From NCBI GenBank assembly GCA_023489335.1, contig JAMDCP010000006.1:1-58607 (forward strand): 58,607 nucleotides of DNA, in the 5' to 3' direction. This document shows, one piece after another, positions 1 to 10,992 of the stretch. The translations under genes were made by a program, and so were the position numbers. Each line of letters opens with the position of its first letter. Position 1 is the first letter of the stretch. This stretch comes from Deltaproteobacteria bacterium. Its GTDB lineage: Bacteria > SZUA-79 > Acidulodesulfobacterales > Acidulodesulfobacteraceae. The notes under the pieces are model-generated. The model was given only the letters and a program-made list of their open reading frames with translations. It had not been told where the DNA came from and made no database searches.

Positions 1-14
1 TTTATAATTATAAT

Positions 15-2117
15 CTAATAGTATTCGTAACTATCGACTATTTCTTCGATTAAGTCTTCAGGTATTTCCTTTAAAAATCTTGACGGTAAATTATATTTAT
101 ATTCTCTTGCCATTCTCCTTTTTTTGGACAATGTAATATACAGTTTTTCCTTCGCCCTCGTTATACCGACATAACAAAGCCTTCTTTCCTCTTCCAATGA
201 CGATTCGTCCCCCAAAGACCTTATATGCGGAAAAAGCTGTTCTTCTAAACCAACCAAAAAAACAACCGGAAACTCAAGCCCTTTTGCGCTGTGGAGCGTC
301 ATAAGAGAAACCTTCGATATGTCGGCATCAATTTCTGTATTTCCCCCGTTCTCGTCAATCGAGCTCTGGTCTAAAAATTCCATAATATTTTCAAATTCCT
401 GTGACGCGTTTATTAATTCTTCTATGTTTTCTATTCTATTTTGATCTATGTCATTTATCTCTTTCGACTCCCCTCTGAGCATGGATTTATAGCCTGAAGC
501 CTTATAAATCAAATTTAAGGCGGCTTCCAATTTATTTTCGCCTTCTTTTTGATTTTTATTTTGACTATGGTTGCTGTTAATTAAATAACTTAACTCTAAA
601 ATTAAATTAAAATAGCTTGCCAGATCCAAATTGCCATAATTCTTTAAATCTTTTTTGCCGCTAAAATCAAAACCGCTTTTGCCGGCAATGGTATTTTTTA
701 AACCTCTAACCTCGCCGAGTAAACCGGATTTAAAAGCCGTTAAAATATCCATGCCGTTTTTTTTAGCAATATCTTCCATAGTTTTTACGGTTTTTTCGCC
801 AACCCCGATTGGCACGCATTGAACGCTTCTTCCAAAACTTACTAAATCTTTAGGGTTTACCGCAAACCTTAAAAATGAGAGAATATCCTTTATTTCTTTT
901 CTCTGATAAAATTTTAAACCGCCATAAATGTGATACTTGACGCTTTCCTTTATCAACCTGTCTTCTATAATTCTCGATTGAGAATTAGCCCTATATAATA
1001 CGGCTATGTCTTTATTGGAATAGCCGTCCTCCCTCGCCAGCCTTCTTATTTCGCGCGCCACAAAATAAGCCTCGGATAAATCGCTGTTTGCCCTGTAAAC
1101 GGTTATAGGTCCGCCGCCCGATTTGTCTGTTTTAAGCGTTTTGTCCTTCCTTAATTTATTTGTTCGCACTAAACTGGAAGCGGCATTAAGAATGTTTTTA
1201 GTCGAACGGTAGTTTCTTTCTAATTTTATAACACAGGTGTTCGGAAACGCTTCCTCAAACCTTAATATGTTATCGATATTCGCCCCCCTAAAACTGTATA
1301 TGGACTGGTCGTCGTCGCCTACGACACAGATATTTTTATGCTTTTTCGCTAAAAGCTTGATAAGTTTATCCTGAATAAAATTGGTATCTTGAAACTCGTC
1401 AACCATGATGTATTTGTAAACCGAAGAATAGTGTTCCAAAACCTCCGGATTTTTTTCGAATAGCTTCACTGCATTAAATATTAAATCCCCGAAATCCATT
1501 GCGTTATTTTCTTTTAATTTTTTAGAATATGCCTCATAAATAACCGCATAGTTTTTCTCCCATGGCTTAACATTAAGGCTGGCTTCTTCCCAGCCTACAT
1601 AAGAATTTTTATTTCTTTCTACAAAATACTTTACTTTAGAAGGGGTGAATATCTTTTCGCTGATATTAAGCGACTTGACTATCTTAGAAAGTATTTTTCC
1701 GCTATCGTCATCGTCGAATACTATGAAAGATTTCTCGTATCCGATTAAATCTGCATGTCTTCTTAACAATTTAAGGCAAAATGAATGAAATGTGGAAAAT
1801 TCGGGAAGATCATTAATGCTATTCTTTCCCAGCGCCCTTGCAATCCTCTCCTTCATCTCCTTAGCGGCCTTATTCGTAAAGGTTACGCCCAAAATGTTGT
1901 ACGGCTTCGCCATGCCGGTTTTTATCAAGTGGAGCGCCCTTAAGGTTATAACCCTCGTCTTTCCCGAACCCGCGCCTGCCAAAATCAAAAGAGGTCCGTC
2001 CGCGTGAAGCACCGCCCTGAGCTGTTCTTCATTTAAACCGTTTAAATATGGGCTTTGCTGATTTTTTTCATCCGATTGAGCTTCGCTTATTTTCAATTTG
2101 TTTAATTTATTTTCCAT
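15..2117 (-). CDS. pcrA: UvrD/PcrA-type ATP-dependent DNA helicase
   Basis: Superfamily 1 3'-5' DNA helicase of 700 aa, the usual length for PcrA/UvrD. It unwinds DNA in nucleotide excision and mismatch repair and clears blocked forks. All family motifs are visible: Walker A AGAGSGKT (residues 47-54), Walker B DEFQDT (240-245), motif III GDDDQSIYSFRGA (267-279), and motifs V and VI near the C-terminus (LHSAKGLEFPVVFLVG; YVGITRAKEKLY). A hydrophilic Asn/Lys/Glu-rich stretch sits in the 2B region. The start lies 4 bp after the glmS stop, with AAGGAA just upstream, so it is probably the last gene of the ubiB-glmU-glmS-pcrA series. Family assignment is secure; PcrA and UvrD cannot be separated by eye. 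Confidence 0.96.
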   Translation of the reverse strand: MENKLNKLKISEAQSDEKNQQSPYLNGLNEEQLRAVLHADGPLLILAGAGSGKTRVITLRALHLIKTGMAKPYNILGVTFTNKAAKEMKERIARALGKNSINDLPEFSTFHSFCLKLLRRHADLIGYEKSFIVFDDDDSGKILSKIVKSLNISEKIFTPSKVKYFVERNKNSYVGWEEASLNVKPWEKNYAVIYEAYSKKLKENNAMDFGDLIFNAVKLFEKNPEVLEHYSSVYKYIMVDEFQDTNFIQDKLIKLLAKKHKNICVVGDDDQSIYSFRGANIDNILRFEEAFPNTCVIKLERNYRSTKNILNAASSLVRTNKLRKDKTLKTDKSGGGPITVYRANSDLSEAYFVAREIRRLAREDGYSNKDIAVLYRANSQSRIIEDRLIKESVKYHIYGGLKFYQRKEIKDILSFLRFAVNPKDLVSFGRSVQCVPIGVGEKTVKTMEDIAKKNGMDILTAFKSGLLGEVRGLKNTIAGKSGFDFSGKKDLKNYGNLDLASYFNLILELSYLINSNHSQNKNQKEGENKLEAALNLIYKASGYKSMLRGESKEINDIDQNRIENIEELINASQEFENIMEFLDQSSIDENGGNTEIDADISKVSLMTLHSAKGLEFPVVFLVGLEEQLFPHIRSLGDESSLEEERRLCYVGITRAKEKLYITLSKKRRMAREYKYNLPSRFLKEIPEDLIEEIVDSYEYY

Positions 2118-2121
2118 TTCC

Positions 2122-4083
2122 TTATTCTACCGTCACACTTTTGGCTAAATTTCGCGGCTGGTCTATATCCGTACCTTTAAGCGCAGCGATATGATAAGCA
2201 AACAGTTGAAGCGGAACGGTATAAAGCACGGGGCTTAAGACCTCCAGCGTTTCGGGTATTCTTATTAAATCCGATAAGCCGTCTATTTCAGGTTCGTAAT
2301 CCGCAACGGCGATAACCCTGCCGCCCCTTGCCTTTACCTCTTCGATATTAGATATTGTTTTTGTCGAAAGCATATTGTTTGACAAAAGGAACAGGACAGG
2401 CATATTTTCATCGACCAGCGCAATAGGCCCATGCTTCATTTCACCCGCGGGATACCCCTCGGCATGGATATAGGATATTTCCTTTAATTTTAACGCCCCT
2501 TCAAGCGCAATGGGATATAATATTCCTCTGCCCAGATATAAAAAATTGCTGCTTTTATAATACTTCTTTGCAATATCTTTTAAGGTTTCGTCCATAAATA
2601 AAATCTTTTCCATTTTTTTTGGAAGTTCTACTAAATTTTTAAAAATGTTTCGAGGATTAAGCCATTGATACCCCGGCATAAAACCCGACTTTTCCCTAAC
2701 ATATAATGCGAGAAGCAAGCCGCAAAGAAGCTGCGTCGTGAATGCCTTTGTCGAGGCAACGCCGACCTCCGGTCCAGCATGGGTATAAATAACCCCCTTA
2801 TTTGACAGGCCCGTAATTTGGGAACCGGGAACATTGGTAATGGATAATATCTTAGCGCGCTTAGCTTTTGCAACCTCTAAAGCGCTGTTGGTATCCGCCG
2901 TTTCGCCCGATTGGGATATGCCCACAAAAATATCGTTTTGGGAAATGGGAAAATTTTCGTATCTAAACTCGGAACCATACTCCACGATAACAGACAAACC
3001 GCAAATCGTTTCCATCATATATTTAATGGCAAGGCTTGCATAATATGACGACCCGCAGGCTATAAAAACAATCTTGGGCGAATTTACGATATCATTTTTA
3101 GTGAGTTTTAACCCTTCAAGTGAAATATCGAGACCTGCGAATGCTTCATTAAAGCTATTTTGGGTATTTTCGTTAAATCCTTTTTTAGCCCTTTTTATTT
3201 TAATTTTATTTAGATTTATAACATTATCTTTCGTTCCTTCATTAAACATTACCCGTGAGGAAAAAGCGTCTAAAATGCGGGCGGGCTGCTCGAATATCTC
3301 TTTTTGCATAAAATGGGAAAAACCAGATTTTGCCGCCCTTGAGGCATCCCAGTCTATTTTTGTAATTGTTTTATTAACTTTTTTCCCTTTAAATGTAGTT
3401 ATATCTAATTTACCGTCGTAGAAACAGGCTATTTCGGAGTTTTTAAGGAATATAACATCGTTCGTATATTCTATTAGCGGCGAAATATCGCTTGCCACAT
3501 AAAGATTATCGCCCTTTTGCGCCAAAACAAGGGGCGGGCCGAACTTAACCGCGGCAATGCTCCTGGAAGCGGCATCGAGCGCCAATACCGCAAAAGCCCC
3601 TAAAAGTTCGCAAGACGTTAGTCTTACCGCTTCATAAAATGATTTGCCCGCGCTAATATAATCTTCTATTAAATGGGCTATAACCTCCGAATCGGTCTCT
3701 GTGGTAAACCTGTGCCCCTTTTTTATAAGTTTATTTTTTAAAGCCGCATAATTTTCTATTATTCCGTTATGAACTATTGCGATATTACCGCTGCAGTCGA
3801 TATGGGGGTGGGCATTTTCATCCGTCGGCTTTCCATGGGTAGCCCATCTTATATGACCGATGGCAACATCTGAATTTAAAGGAGCGATGCAGCTAAATTC
3901 GTTTGAAAGATTTATTAACTTTCCCGATTTCTTTATATATTTTATTAACCTGTCATCATTATCGTAGTACGCAATACCCGACGAATCATAACCCCGGTAT
4001 TCGAGGCTCTTAAGTCCATTCAATACGACGCCGACCGAGCTTTCGTTTTTAAGATTGCCGGAAAAACCCATTATACCGCACAT
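2122..4083 (-). CDS. glmS: Glutamine-fructose-6-phosphate aminotransferase (isomerizing)
   Basis: Makes glucosamine-6-phosphate from fructose-6-phosphate and glutamine, the first step towards UDP-GlcNAc for peptidoglycan and lipid A. The N-terminal Cys2 nucleophile (MCGIMGF) heads a class II glutaminase domain with HIRWATHG (77-84) and HNGIIEN (105-111). Two SIS sugar-isomerase domains follow (first one from about 335, CGSSYYAS), and the canonical C-terminus ends DQPRNLAKSVTVE. At 653 aa it is about 45 residues longer than typical GlmS. The excess is an Asn/Lys-rich insert around 283-320 between glutaminase and isomerase domains. The start codon lies 1 bp after the glmU stop, so the two consecutive UDP-GlcNAc genes are translationally coupled. 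No glmS ribozyme is possible in this spacing. Confidence 0.97.
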   Translation of the reverse strand: MCGIMGFSGNLKNESSVGVVLNGLKSLEYRGYDSSGIAYYDNDDRLIKYIKKSGKLINLSNEFSCIAPLNSDVAIGHIRWATHGKPTDENAHPHIDCSGNIAIVHNGIIENYAALKNKLIKKGHRFTTETDSEVIAHLIEDYISAGKSFYEAVRLTSCELLGAFAVLALDAASRSIAAVKFGPPLVLAQKGDNLYVASDISPLIEYTNDVIFLKNSEIACFYDGKLDITTFKGKKVNKTITKIDWDASRAAKSGFSHFMQKEIFEQPARILDAFSSRVMFNEGTKDNVINLNKIKIKRAKKGFNENTQNSFNEAFAGLDISLEGLKLTKNDIVNSPKIVFIACGSSYYASLAIKYMMETICGLSVIVEYGSEFRYENFPISQNDIFVGISQSGETADTNSALEVAKAKRAKILSITNVPGSQITGLSNKGVIYTHAGPEVGVASTKAFTTQLLCGLLLALYVREKSGFMPGYQWLNPRNIFKNLVELPKKMEKILFMDETLKDIAKKYYKSSNFLYLGRGILYPIALEGALKLKEISYIHAEGYPAGEMKHGPIALVDENMPVLFLLSNNMLSTKTISNIEEVKARGGRVIAVADYEPEIDGLSDLIRIPETLEVLSPVLYTVPLQLFAYHIAALKGTDIDQPRNLAKSVTVE

Positions 4084-4084
4084 T

Positions 4085-5584
4085 TTATACCCCGTCCTGT
4101 TTTTTTGCTTTTTTTCTTTTCTTCATTTTTTTTAATGCCCAGCCCATTATATTTCGCTGAGGCATTCTCGATATTGCCAGCGACCCTTCGGGAACATCCT
4201 TGGTAATCGTCGTTCCGGAACCTACATAAGAATTTTTTCCTATTTTAACCGGCGCTACCAATTGCGAATCCGAACCTATAAAACAGCCGTCTTCTATAAT
4301 AGTTTCATATTTTTTTATCCCGTCGTAATTGCAGGTTATAACACCCGCGCCTATGTTCACATCATCGCCTATCACCGCATCGCCTATATAACTGAGATGG
4401 GATGCCTTTGTATTTTTGCCGATTATAGACTTCTTAACCTCGACAAAATTCCCTATTTTGCCGCCCTCAAGAATTAAAGAACCGGGCCTTAAACGGGCAA
4501 AAGGACCTATCCGGGCGCCGTCCATAACAAAGGCTTCTTCCAAAACACTATAACTTTTTATTTCTGTTTTACCCGCAATATAAGATTCCTTTATAATGCA
4601 ACCGTTTTCCACGATTACATCGTTTGATATATGAGTATTTCCGGATATAAAAACATTTGGATAAATCGTTGCGTTTTGGCCTATGTTTACATTATAACCT
4701 ATGTAAACATTATCAGCCGATATCAAATTTACCCCGTTATCCATTAATCTTCGAAGAACTCTTTTTTGAAGCATCTTCTGTGCGTCAAGCAAATCTGGTT
4801 TAGAGTTGACCCCGATAAACTCATCCTTATTAAAAGAGTTATAGCACATAGTTTTTAAGCCGTCTTCAAAGAAAATGTTTACAATATCGGTAAAATAGTA
4901 CTCCTTCTTAAGATTATCGGGCTTAATTTTCTTTATCAATCTTTTAAGGTGATTCAACTTAACTACATAAACGCCTGAATTAATTTCTTTAATTTCTCTG
5001 ACATTTTCAGGATAATTGACAAGTTCGTTTTCTTCGATGATTTCTTTAACATACCCCTTTTTATCTTTCAAAATTCTTCCGTAAGAATAAGGGTTTTCCG
5101 CTTTTACCGAAAGAACGGTCAAATCATTTTCGTTATCTAAATGAAACTTTATTAAATCTTCAAAGGTTTTTGTTTCGATTAACGGCATATCGCAGGGAAG
5201 GATTAACAGGCTGGATTCGTCATCCTTCGAGGTAAACATATCTAAAGCCTTTAAAGCTGCATCGCCGGTCCCAAGATACTTCTTTTGCTCGGCAAAATCA
5301 AAAAGCACGCCCTTTGCCTTAAACCTCTTTTCTTTTAAAATATAATTCTTGACAAGTTCGCCCTTATGCCCTATTACAATGCCGATTTTATTTATTATAA
5401 CCCTGTGCTTATATCCTCTATAAACATTAAAAGCCTTTCTCGTATTTATAAGCGCCTCTACCCCGTAAAATATCAACGGGTTTTCCAATAAGGCCGAAAG
5501 AGCCTTTGGCTCCCCGGATTTCATCCTTGTTCCAAGGCCGCCGGCAAGCACGGCTACGGAAATATTTTTGATATCCTTCTTCAT
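4085..5584 (-). CDS. glmU: Bifunctional GlmU: GlcNAc-1-P uridyltransferase / GlcN-1-P acetyltransferase
   Basis: Carries out the last two steps of UDP-GlcNAc synthesis in the cytoplasm. The N-terminal nucleotidyltransferase domain has the signature AVLAGGLGTRMKSGEPKAL (11-29); many GlmU proteins have AAGKGTRM, so the second Ala is Gly here. A left-handed beta-helix of hexapeptide repeats starts near residue 285 and includes RPGSLILEGGKIGNFVEVKK and ASHLSYIGDA, the acetyltransferase part. The tail is Lys-rich. At 499 aa it is slightly longer than the usual 450-460, with extra sequence near residues 45-65 of the first domain. It is followed by glmS after 1 bp and preceded by ubiB with an 83 bp gap. 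Confidence 0.95.
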   Translation of the reverse strand: MKKDIKNISVAVLAGGLGTRMKSGEPKALSALLENPLIFYGVEALINTRKAFNVYRGYKHRVIINKIGIVIGHKGELVKNYILKEKRFKAKGVLFDFAEQKKYLGTGDAALKALDMFTSKDDESSLLILPCDMPLIETKTFEDLIKFHLDNENDLTVLSVKAENPYSYGRILKDKKGYVKEIIEENELVNYPENVREIKEINSGVYVVKLNHLKRLIKKIKPDNLKKEYYFTDIVNIFFEDGLKTMCYNSFNKDEFIGVNSKPDLLDAQKMLQKRVLRRLMDNGVNLISADNVYIGYNVNIGQNATIYPNVFISGNTHISNDVIVENGCIIKESYIAGKTEIKSYSVLEEAFVMDGARIGPFARLRPGSLILEGGKIGNFVEVKKSIIGKNTKASHLSYIGDAVIGDDVNIGAGVITCNYDGIKKYETIIEDGCFIGSDSQLVAPVKIGKNSYVGSGTTITKDVPEGSLAISRMPQRNIMGWALKKMKKRKKAKKQDGV

Positions 5585-5667
5585 TTTATTTTTTTATTTT
5601 CTTATATTATCTATTTCTTAAATTTTTCTATTTAATGTTTAATTATATATAATATTGCGGGTATTAA

Positions 5668-7317
5668 TCAATCATTATTACGATGCCTGAATATGTCAAG
5701 GAGGGTGGAATAGCCGTATGTCGTTTTTATGGGAAGGCTTATGGAAACAAACACCACCAATGCCGATATAAACAATCCCCCGATTAATAAATACATATTT
5801 TTGTCCTCTATAAATATCAAAGCGGATATTATCCCGATAAAACCGCCGATAAGCGCCGCCATCAGCCGTTTTATAATATGTATCAAAAAATTTTCCAATC
5901 CCGAAATATTGCCCGGATGAATCTTGACCCTGAAATCCTCTGCATAAGCGGCATGCATAACCCTTTTTGTGTCCAATATAAACTCTTTCACCTGGTTGAA
6001 TCCCTCTTTAAGAATATTTAACGGCGTCATTTTTTTCCCGAGAGGGGTTTCTTTTATATACCTTTTTGCCACGGGAACTATGTCCTTTACAAGATTATAG
6101 GAAGGGTCCAAGGCTGTTCCTATCCCTTCTAAAACCGCCGCCGTTTTAAATATATAAACCAAATTTTGCGGAAGTTCGAACGGAAAGGCATAAAAGCTTT
6201 TCATAATGTCATTGATTATCTGTTGTATTTTTTTGTTTGAAATGTCTTTTTGAGTTAGAACCCTGTACAATTTTTCGGCCATTTTTTCCAAAAGCTGGCG
6301 GGAAACCTCTTTATTTATAATCCCAAGGGCATAGTAGGCATCTATTATCCCCGGAAAATCCATTTTAATGCCAGCAAGAACAGCCTTAACAAGATTTTTT
6401 TTAGTATCCTCCGATATATGTATAACAAGCCCGTAATCAAGCACTATTATCTTTCCTTCTTTATTGACTAAAATGTTGCCGGGGTGGGGGTCTGCATGAA
6501 TCACGCCCTTAACCAAAGACTGATAAATATAAAACTCTATGAGCCTGTTAATGGCCGTTTCAGGCTCTATCCCCAGAGCTTTTAATTTTTCAAAATTTGT
6601 AATTTTAACCCCTTCGTAAAAATCCATAACAAGGATATTTTTTGAATTAACCTCCGAATAGGTTTTGGGAACAATTATATAGTCGAGTTTCTTTCCTATC
6701 TTTCTAAACTCTTTAATATTTTTAACCTCGTGCATTAAATCCATCTCTTCGTAAATCGTTATTTGAAATTCCCTTAAAACGACCGAAATCGATTGAATGG
6801 ATTTATTTTGGGGGAAAAAAATTTTCAAAAGATTTAATACATTTCTCAGCGTTACAATATCTATTCCCACATTTTTTTCTATATCCGGCCTGATAACCTT
6901 AACGATAACATCCTTGCCGTTATAGGCAGCCTTATAAACCTGGGCAACCGACGCGGCGGCAAGCGGTTTTTCATCGAACTTATCAAAAACCGCATTTATA
7001 GCTTTCCCTAAATCTTTTTCGATAATAGGTTTAATCCTGGCAAACGGAACTGGGGGAACTTCATCTTGAAGCGTAGAGAGGGCATTTATGTATTCGGGCG
7101 GCAAAAAATCGGCCCTTGTGGAAATTACCTGGGCCAATTTAATAAAAGTGGGTCCTAAAGACGCAATAATTCCTGTAAGCCATTTTGCTGACTTTATGTG
7201 ATATTTTTCGCTTAATGTCCTTCTTCTGCCGAATATTACAAACCTTTTTTGGGTAAAAAGTATATATAAAATAAAGGGTATTGCTTTAAAAAAGATATAA
7301 AGGTTTCTTTTTATCAA
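5668..7317 (-). CDS. UbiB/AarF (ABC1/ADCK) family atypical protein kinase
   Basis: Member of the ABC1/UbiB atypical kinase family, 549 aa, linked in other bacteria to isoprenoid-quinone synthesis. Visible motifs are the N-terminal FIKLAQVISTRADFLPPEY (KxGQ-like but with Ala, KLAQ), the Ala-rich loop AAASVAQVYKA (120-130), the ATP-binding Lys140 (VIVKVIRP), HADPHPGN (274-281) and the metal-binding DYG (294-296). Two hydrophobic segments at the C-terminus (about 485-535) suggest membrane anchoring, typical of the family. The best start is TTG, whose last bases overlap the TGA stop of the upstream YVTN gene (TTGA), so translation is probably coupled. No other quinone-synthesis gene is seen nearby, so the substrate or partner is unknown. 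Confidence 0.9.
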   Translation of the reverse strand: MIKRNLYIFFKAIPFILYILFTQKRFVIFGRRRTLSEKYHIKSAKWLTGIIASLGPTFIKLAQVISTRADFLPPEYINALSTLQDEVPPVPFARIKPIIEKDLGKAINAVFDKFDEKPLAAASVAQVYKAAYNGKDVIVKVIRPDIEKNVGIDIVTLRNVLNLLKIFFPQNKSIQSISVVLREFQITIYEEMDLMHEVKNIKEFRKIGKKLDYIIVPKTYSEVNSKNILVMDFYEGVKITNFEKLKALGIEPETAINRLIEFYIYQSLVKGVIHADPHPGNILVNKEGKIIVLDYGLVIHISEDTKKNLVKAVLAGIKMDFPGIIDAYYALGIINKEVSRQLLEKMAEKLYRVLTQKDISNKKIQQIINDIMKSFYAFPFELPQNLVYIFKTAAVLEGIGTALDPSYNLVKDIVPVAKRYIKETPLGKKMTPLNILKEGFNQVKEFILDTKRVMHAAYAEDFRVKIHPGNISGLENFLIHIIKRLMAALIGGFIGIISALIFIEDKNMYLLIGGLFISALVVFVSISLPIKTTYGYSTLLDIFRHRNND

Positions 7318-8711
7318 TAGTAATTGCCCGTAGAGATTATTGTTACCGTATTAGAACTTGAATTTACGACAAAACAGTAGTGTCCATCTGGAGAAATGCT
7401 GACCGCGGTCGGATAATCCCCCACTTTTATCGTTTTAACCACTTCGTCCTTAGCAACATCGATAACGCTTAATGTTGAACTCTGTGTATTTACGACATAC
7501 AGATACCTGCCTGAAGGGGTTATCGCCTCGGCAGAAGGGCCTTTGCCCGTATAAACCGTGGCAACTTTTCCAAAGGGCTGAGGAATATAGTTTGAAGACG
7601 GTGCAGAAACGGCAGGAGATGTAATTGCCGTTGCCGCCTGCGCCGCGGACATCGCGCCGGGAACAACGGGGGAAGCAGGCGCAACTTGCGCATAAGCCGC
7701 GGTCGTCTTTTTAATCCTTATAAATGCGGCGCTCGACGCCGAGGTAACGGTTACTAAAGCAACGCTGCCGTCGGGAGATACCGCTACATTTATCGGCCCC
7801 GTAGGTAAATTTATAGTTTTAATATGGTCAAAGTGGACGGCATTATATATCGAAACTGCCATATTTTGATAGGCTACGACAAATAACATCATCCCGTCCG
7901 GCGTTAAGCCCAATGATGACGGGTCGGACAATGTTTTAAATTTTCCTGCGGGAGCAAAATTTTTTGCATTGTAAACATAAACCTTATTTTCTTTGCCGGA
8001 AGCAACATAAAAGTAGCGAACCGGAGAAGATAGCGGCGAAAAAGCCACCGACGTAGGATTTTTCCCCGTGCGTATATTTCTAATAACGCTTAAAGAAGAG
8101 ACATTTATAATTGAAACCGAAGAGCCTCCCGCATTCGCGACTAAAACAATTTTTCCGTTCGGGGATATGGCAATACCCTGCGGTTTTTTTCCGACGCCGA
8201 TCCTCTTGATTACGGCATTTTGCCTCGTGTTAATTACATCGACTTCGTTATTATGAATATTCGTAACAAAAGCAAGCCTTGAATCCGGAGTAAATACGAC
8301 ATTGACGGGATTGCCGCCGGTATTGATATTGAGCGCTTTCGTAAGGGTTGCCATATTTAAAAGGCTTACATTACCCGAAGCGGTGTTGCATACATACGCG
8401 AAGGTAAGCGAAGGGGCAATGGCCACGCCGGTGGGATGTGTCCCGACCTTAATAGACGCAACGACGCCCTTTGTAGCCATACTGACAACCGAAACAGTAT
8501 CGTTATCGGCATTTGTAATAAGGGCATAACTGCCGTTTGGGGAAAAAGCGACGCCGAAAGGAAAACTTCCGACAGGGATATTCCTTGAAAGCCGGGGGGC
8601 AATAAATGCGTAAGACCTGGATGAATTTAAAAAAACTCCAAAAATAAATATAACTATAAAAAGAGATATAAAAAGAAATAAGGCCTTTGTATTGCCAAAA
8701 ACTTTTAACAT
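7314..8711 (-). CDS. Exported YVTN-family beta-propeller repeat protein
   Basis: A 465 aa secreted or anchored protein. An N-terminal hydrophobic segment (about 9-36) looks like a signal peptide or anchor. It is followed by about nine degenerate 42-45 residue repeats with the family pattern VG..P.GVA.SP.G..A.V.N...N.VSV.(N), such as NIPVGSFPFGVAFSPNGSYA and TIKVGDYPTAVSISPDGHYC. This is the YVTN/YncE-like seven-bladed propeller signature. A Pro/Ala-rich linker around 340-390 interrupts the propeller before the last blades. The function of such periplasmic propellers is generally unknown; they may bind ligands or surface partners. Its stop overlaps the ubiB start, so it heads the ubiB series. 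Confidence 0.85.
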   Translation of the reverse strand: MLKVFGNTKALFLFISLFIVIFIFGVFLNSSRSYAFIAPRLSRNIPVGSFPFGVAFSPNGSYALITNADNDTVSVVSMATKGVVASIKVGTHPTGVAIAPSLTFAYVCNTASGNVSLLNMATLTKALNINTGGNPVNVVFTPDSRLAFVTNIHNNEVDVINTRQNAVIKRIGVGKKPQGIAISPNGKIVLVANAGGSSVSIINVSSLSVIRNIRTGKNPTSVAFSPLSSPVRYFYVASGKENKVYVYNAKNFAPAGKFKTLSDPSSLGLTPDGMMLFVVAYQNMAVSIYNAVHFDHIKTINLPTGPINVAVSPDGSVALVTVTSASSAAFIRIKKTTAAYAQVAPASPVVPGAMSAAQAATAITSPAVSAPSSNYIPQPFGKVATVYTGKGPSAEAITPSGRYLYVVNTQSSTLSVIDVAKDEVVKTIKVGDYPTAVSISPDGHYCFVVNSSSNTVTIISTGNYY

Positions 8712-8811
8712 GATTTACGCTCCACAGGTAAACTTTATTTTAAAATTTAATATTAAATATACATCTTAACCCTGTATTAGAAAATGTTTCAGATATTCCA
8801 AGCTAATAACA

Positions 8812-8897
8812 CTGGATTCCTGCTTGCGCAGGAATGACTACGAAGGAATTTATGATTTCACCCCTTGGGTGTCATTCCCGCGCAAGCGGGAATCCAG
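8812..8897. repeat. REP-like double-hairpin palindromic repeat
   Basis: Intergenic element between ligA and the YVTN gene. Two 27-bp arms (8812-8838 and 8871-8897) are inverted copies of each other with two mismatches. Each arm is also a small hairpin: TTCCTGC-TTGC-GCAGGAA on the left and TTCCCGC-GCAA-GCGGGAA on the right. The whole can therefore fold as a long stem or as two separate hairpins. The core GTCATTCCCGCGCAAGCGGG resembles the common extragenic palindromes of many bacterial genomes. A related, rearranged copy lies at 46799-46930. Confidence 0.85.
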
Positions 8898-8943
8898 AAA
8901 ATAAACTTCTCATGCGGAATTAAGAATACCATATTTTCTTGAT

Positions 8944-10992
<2,049 letters not shown>

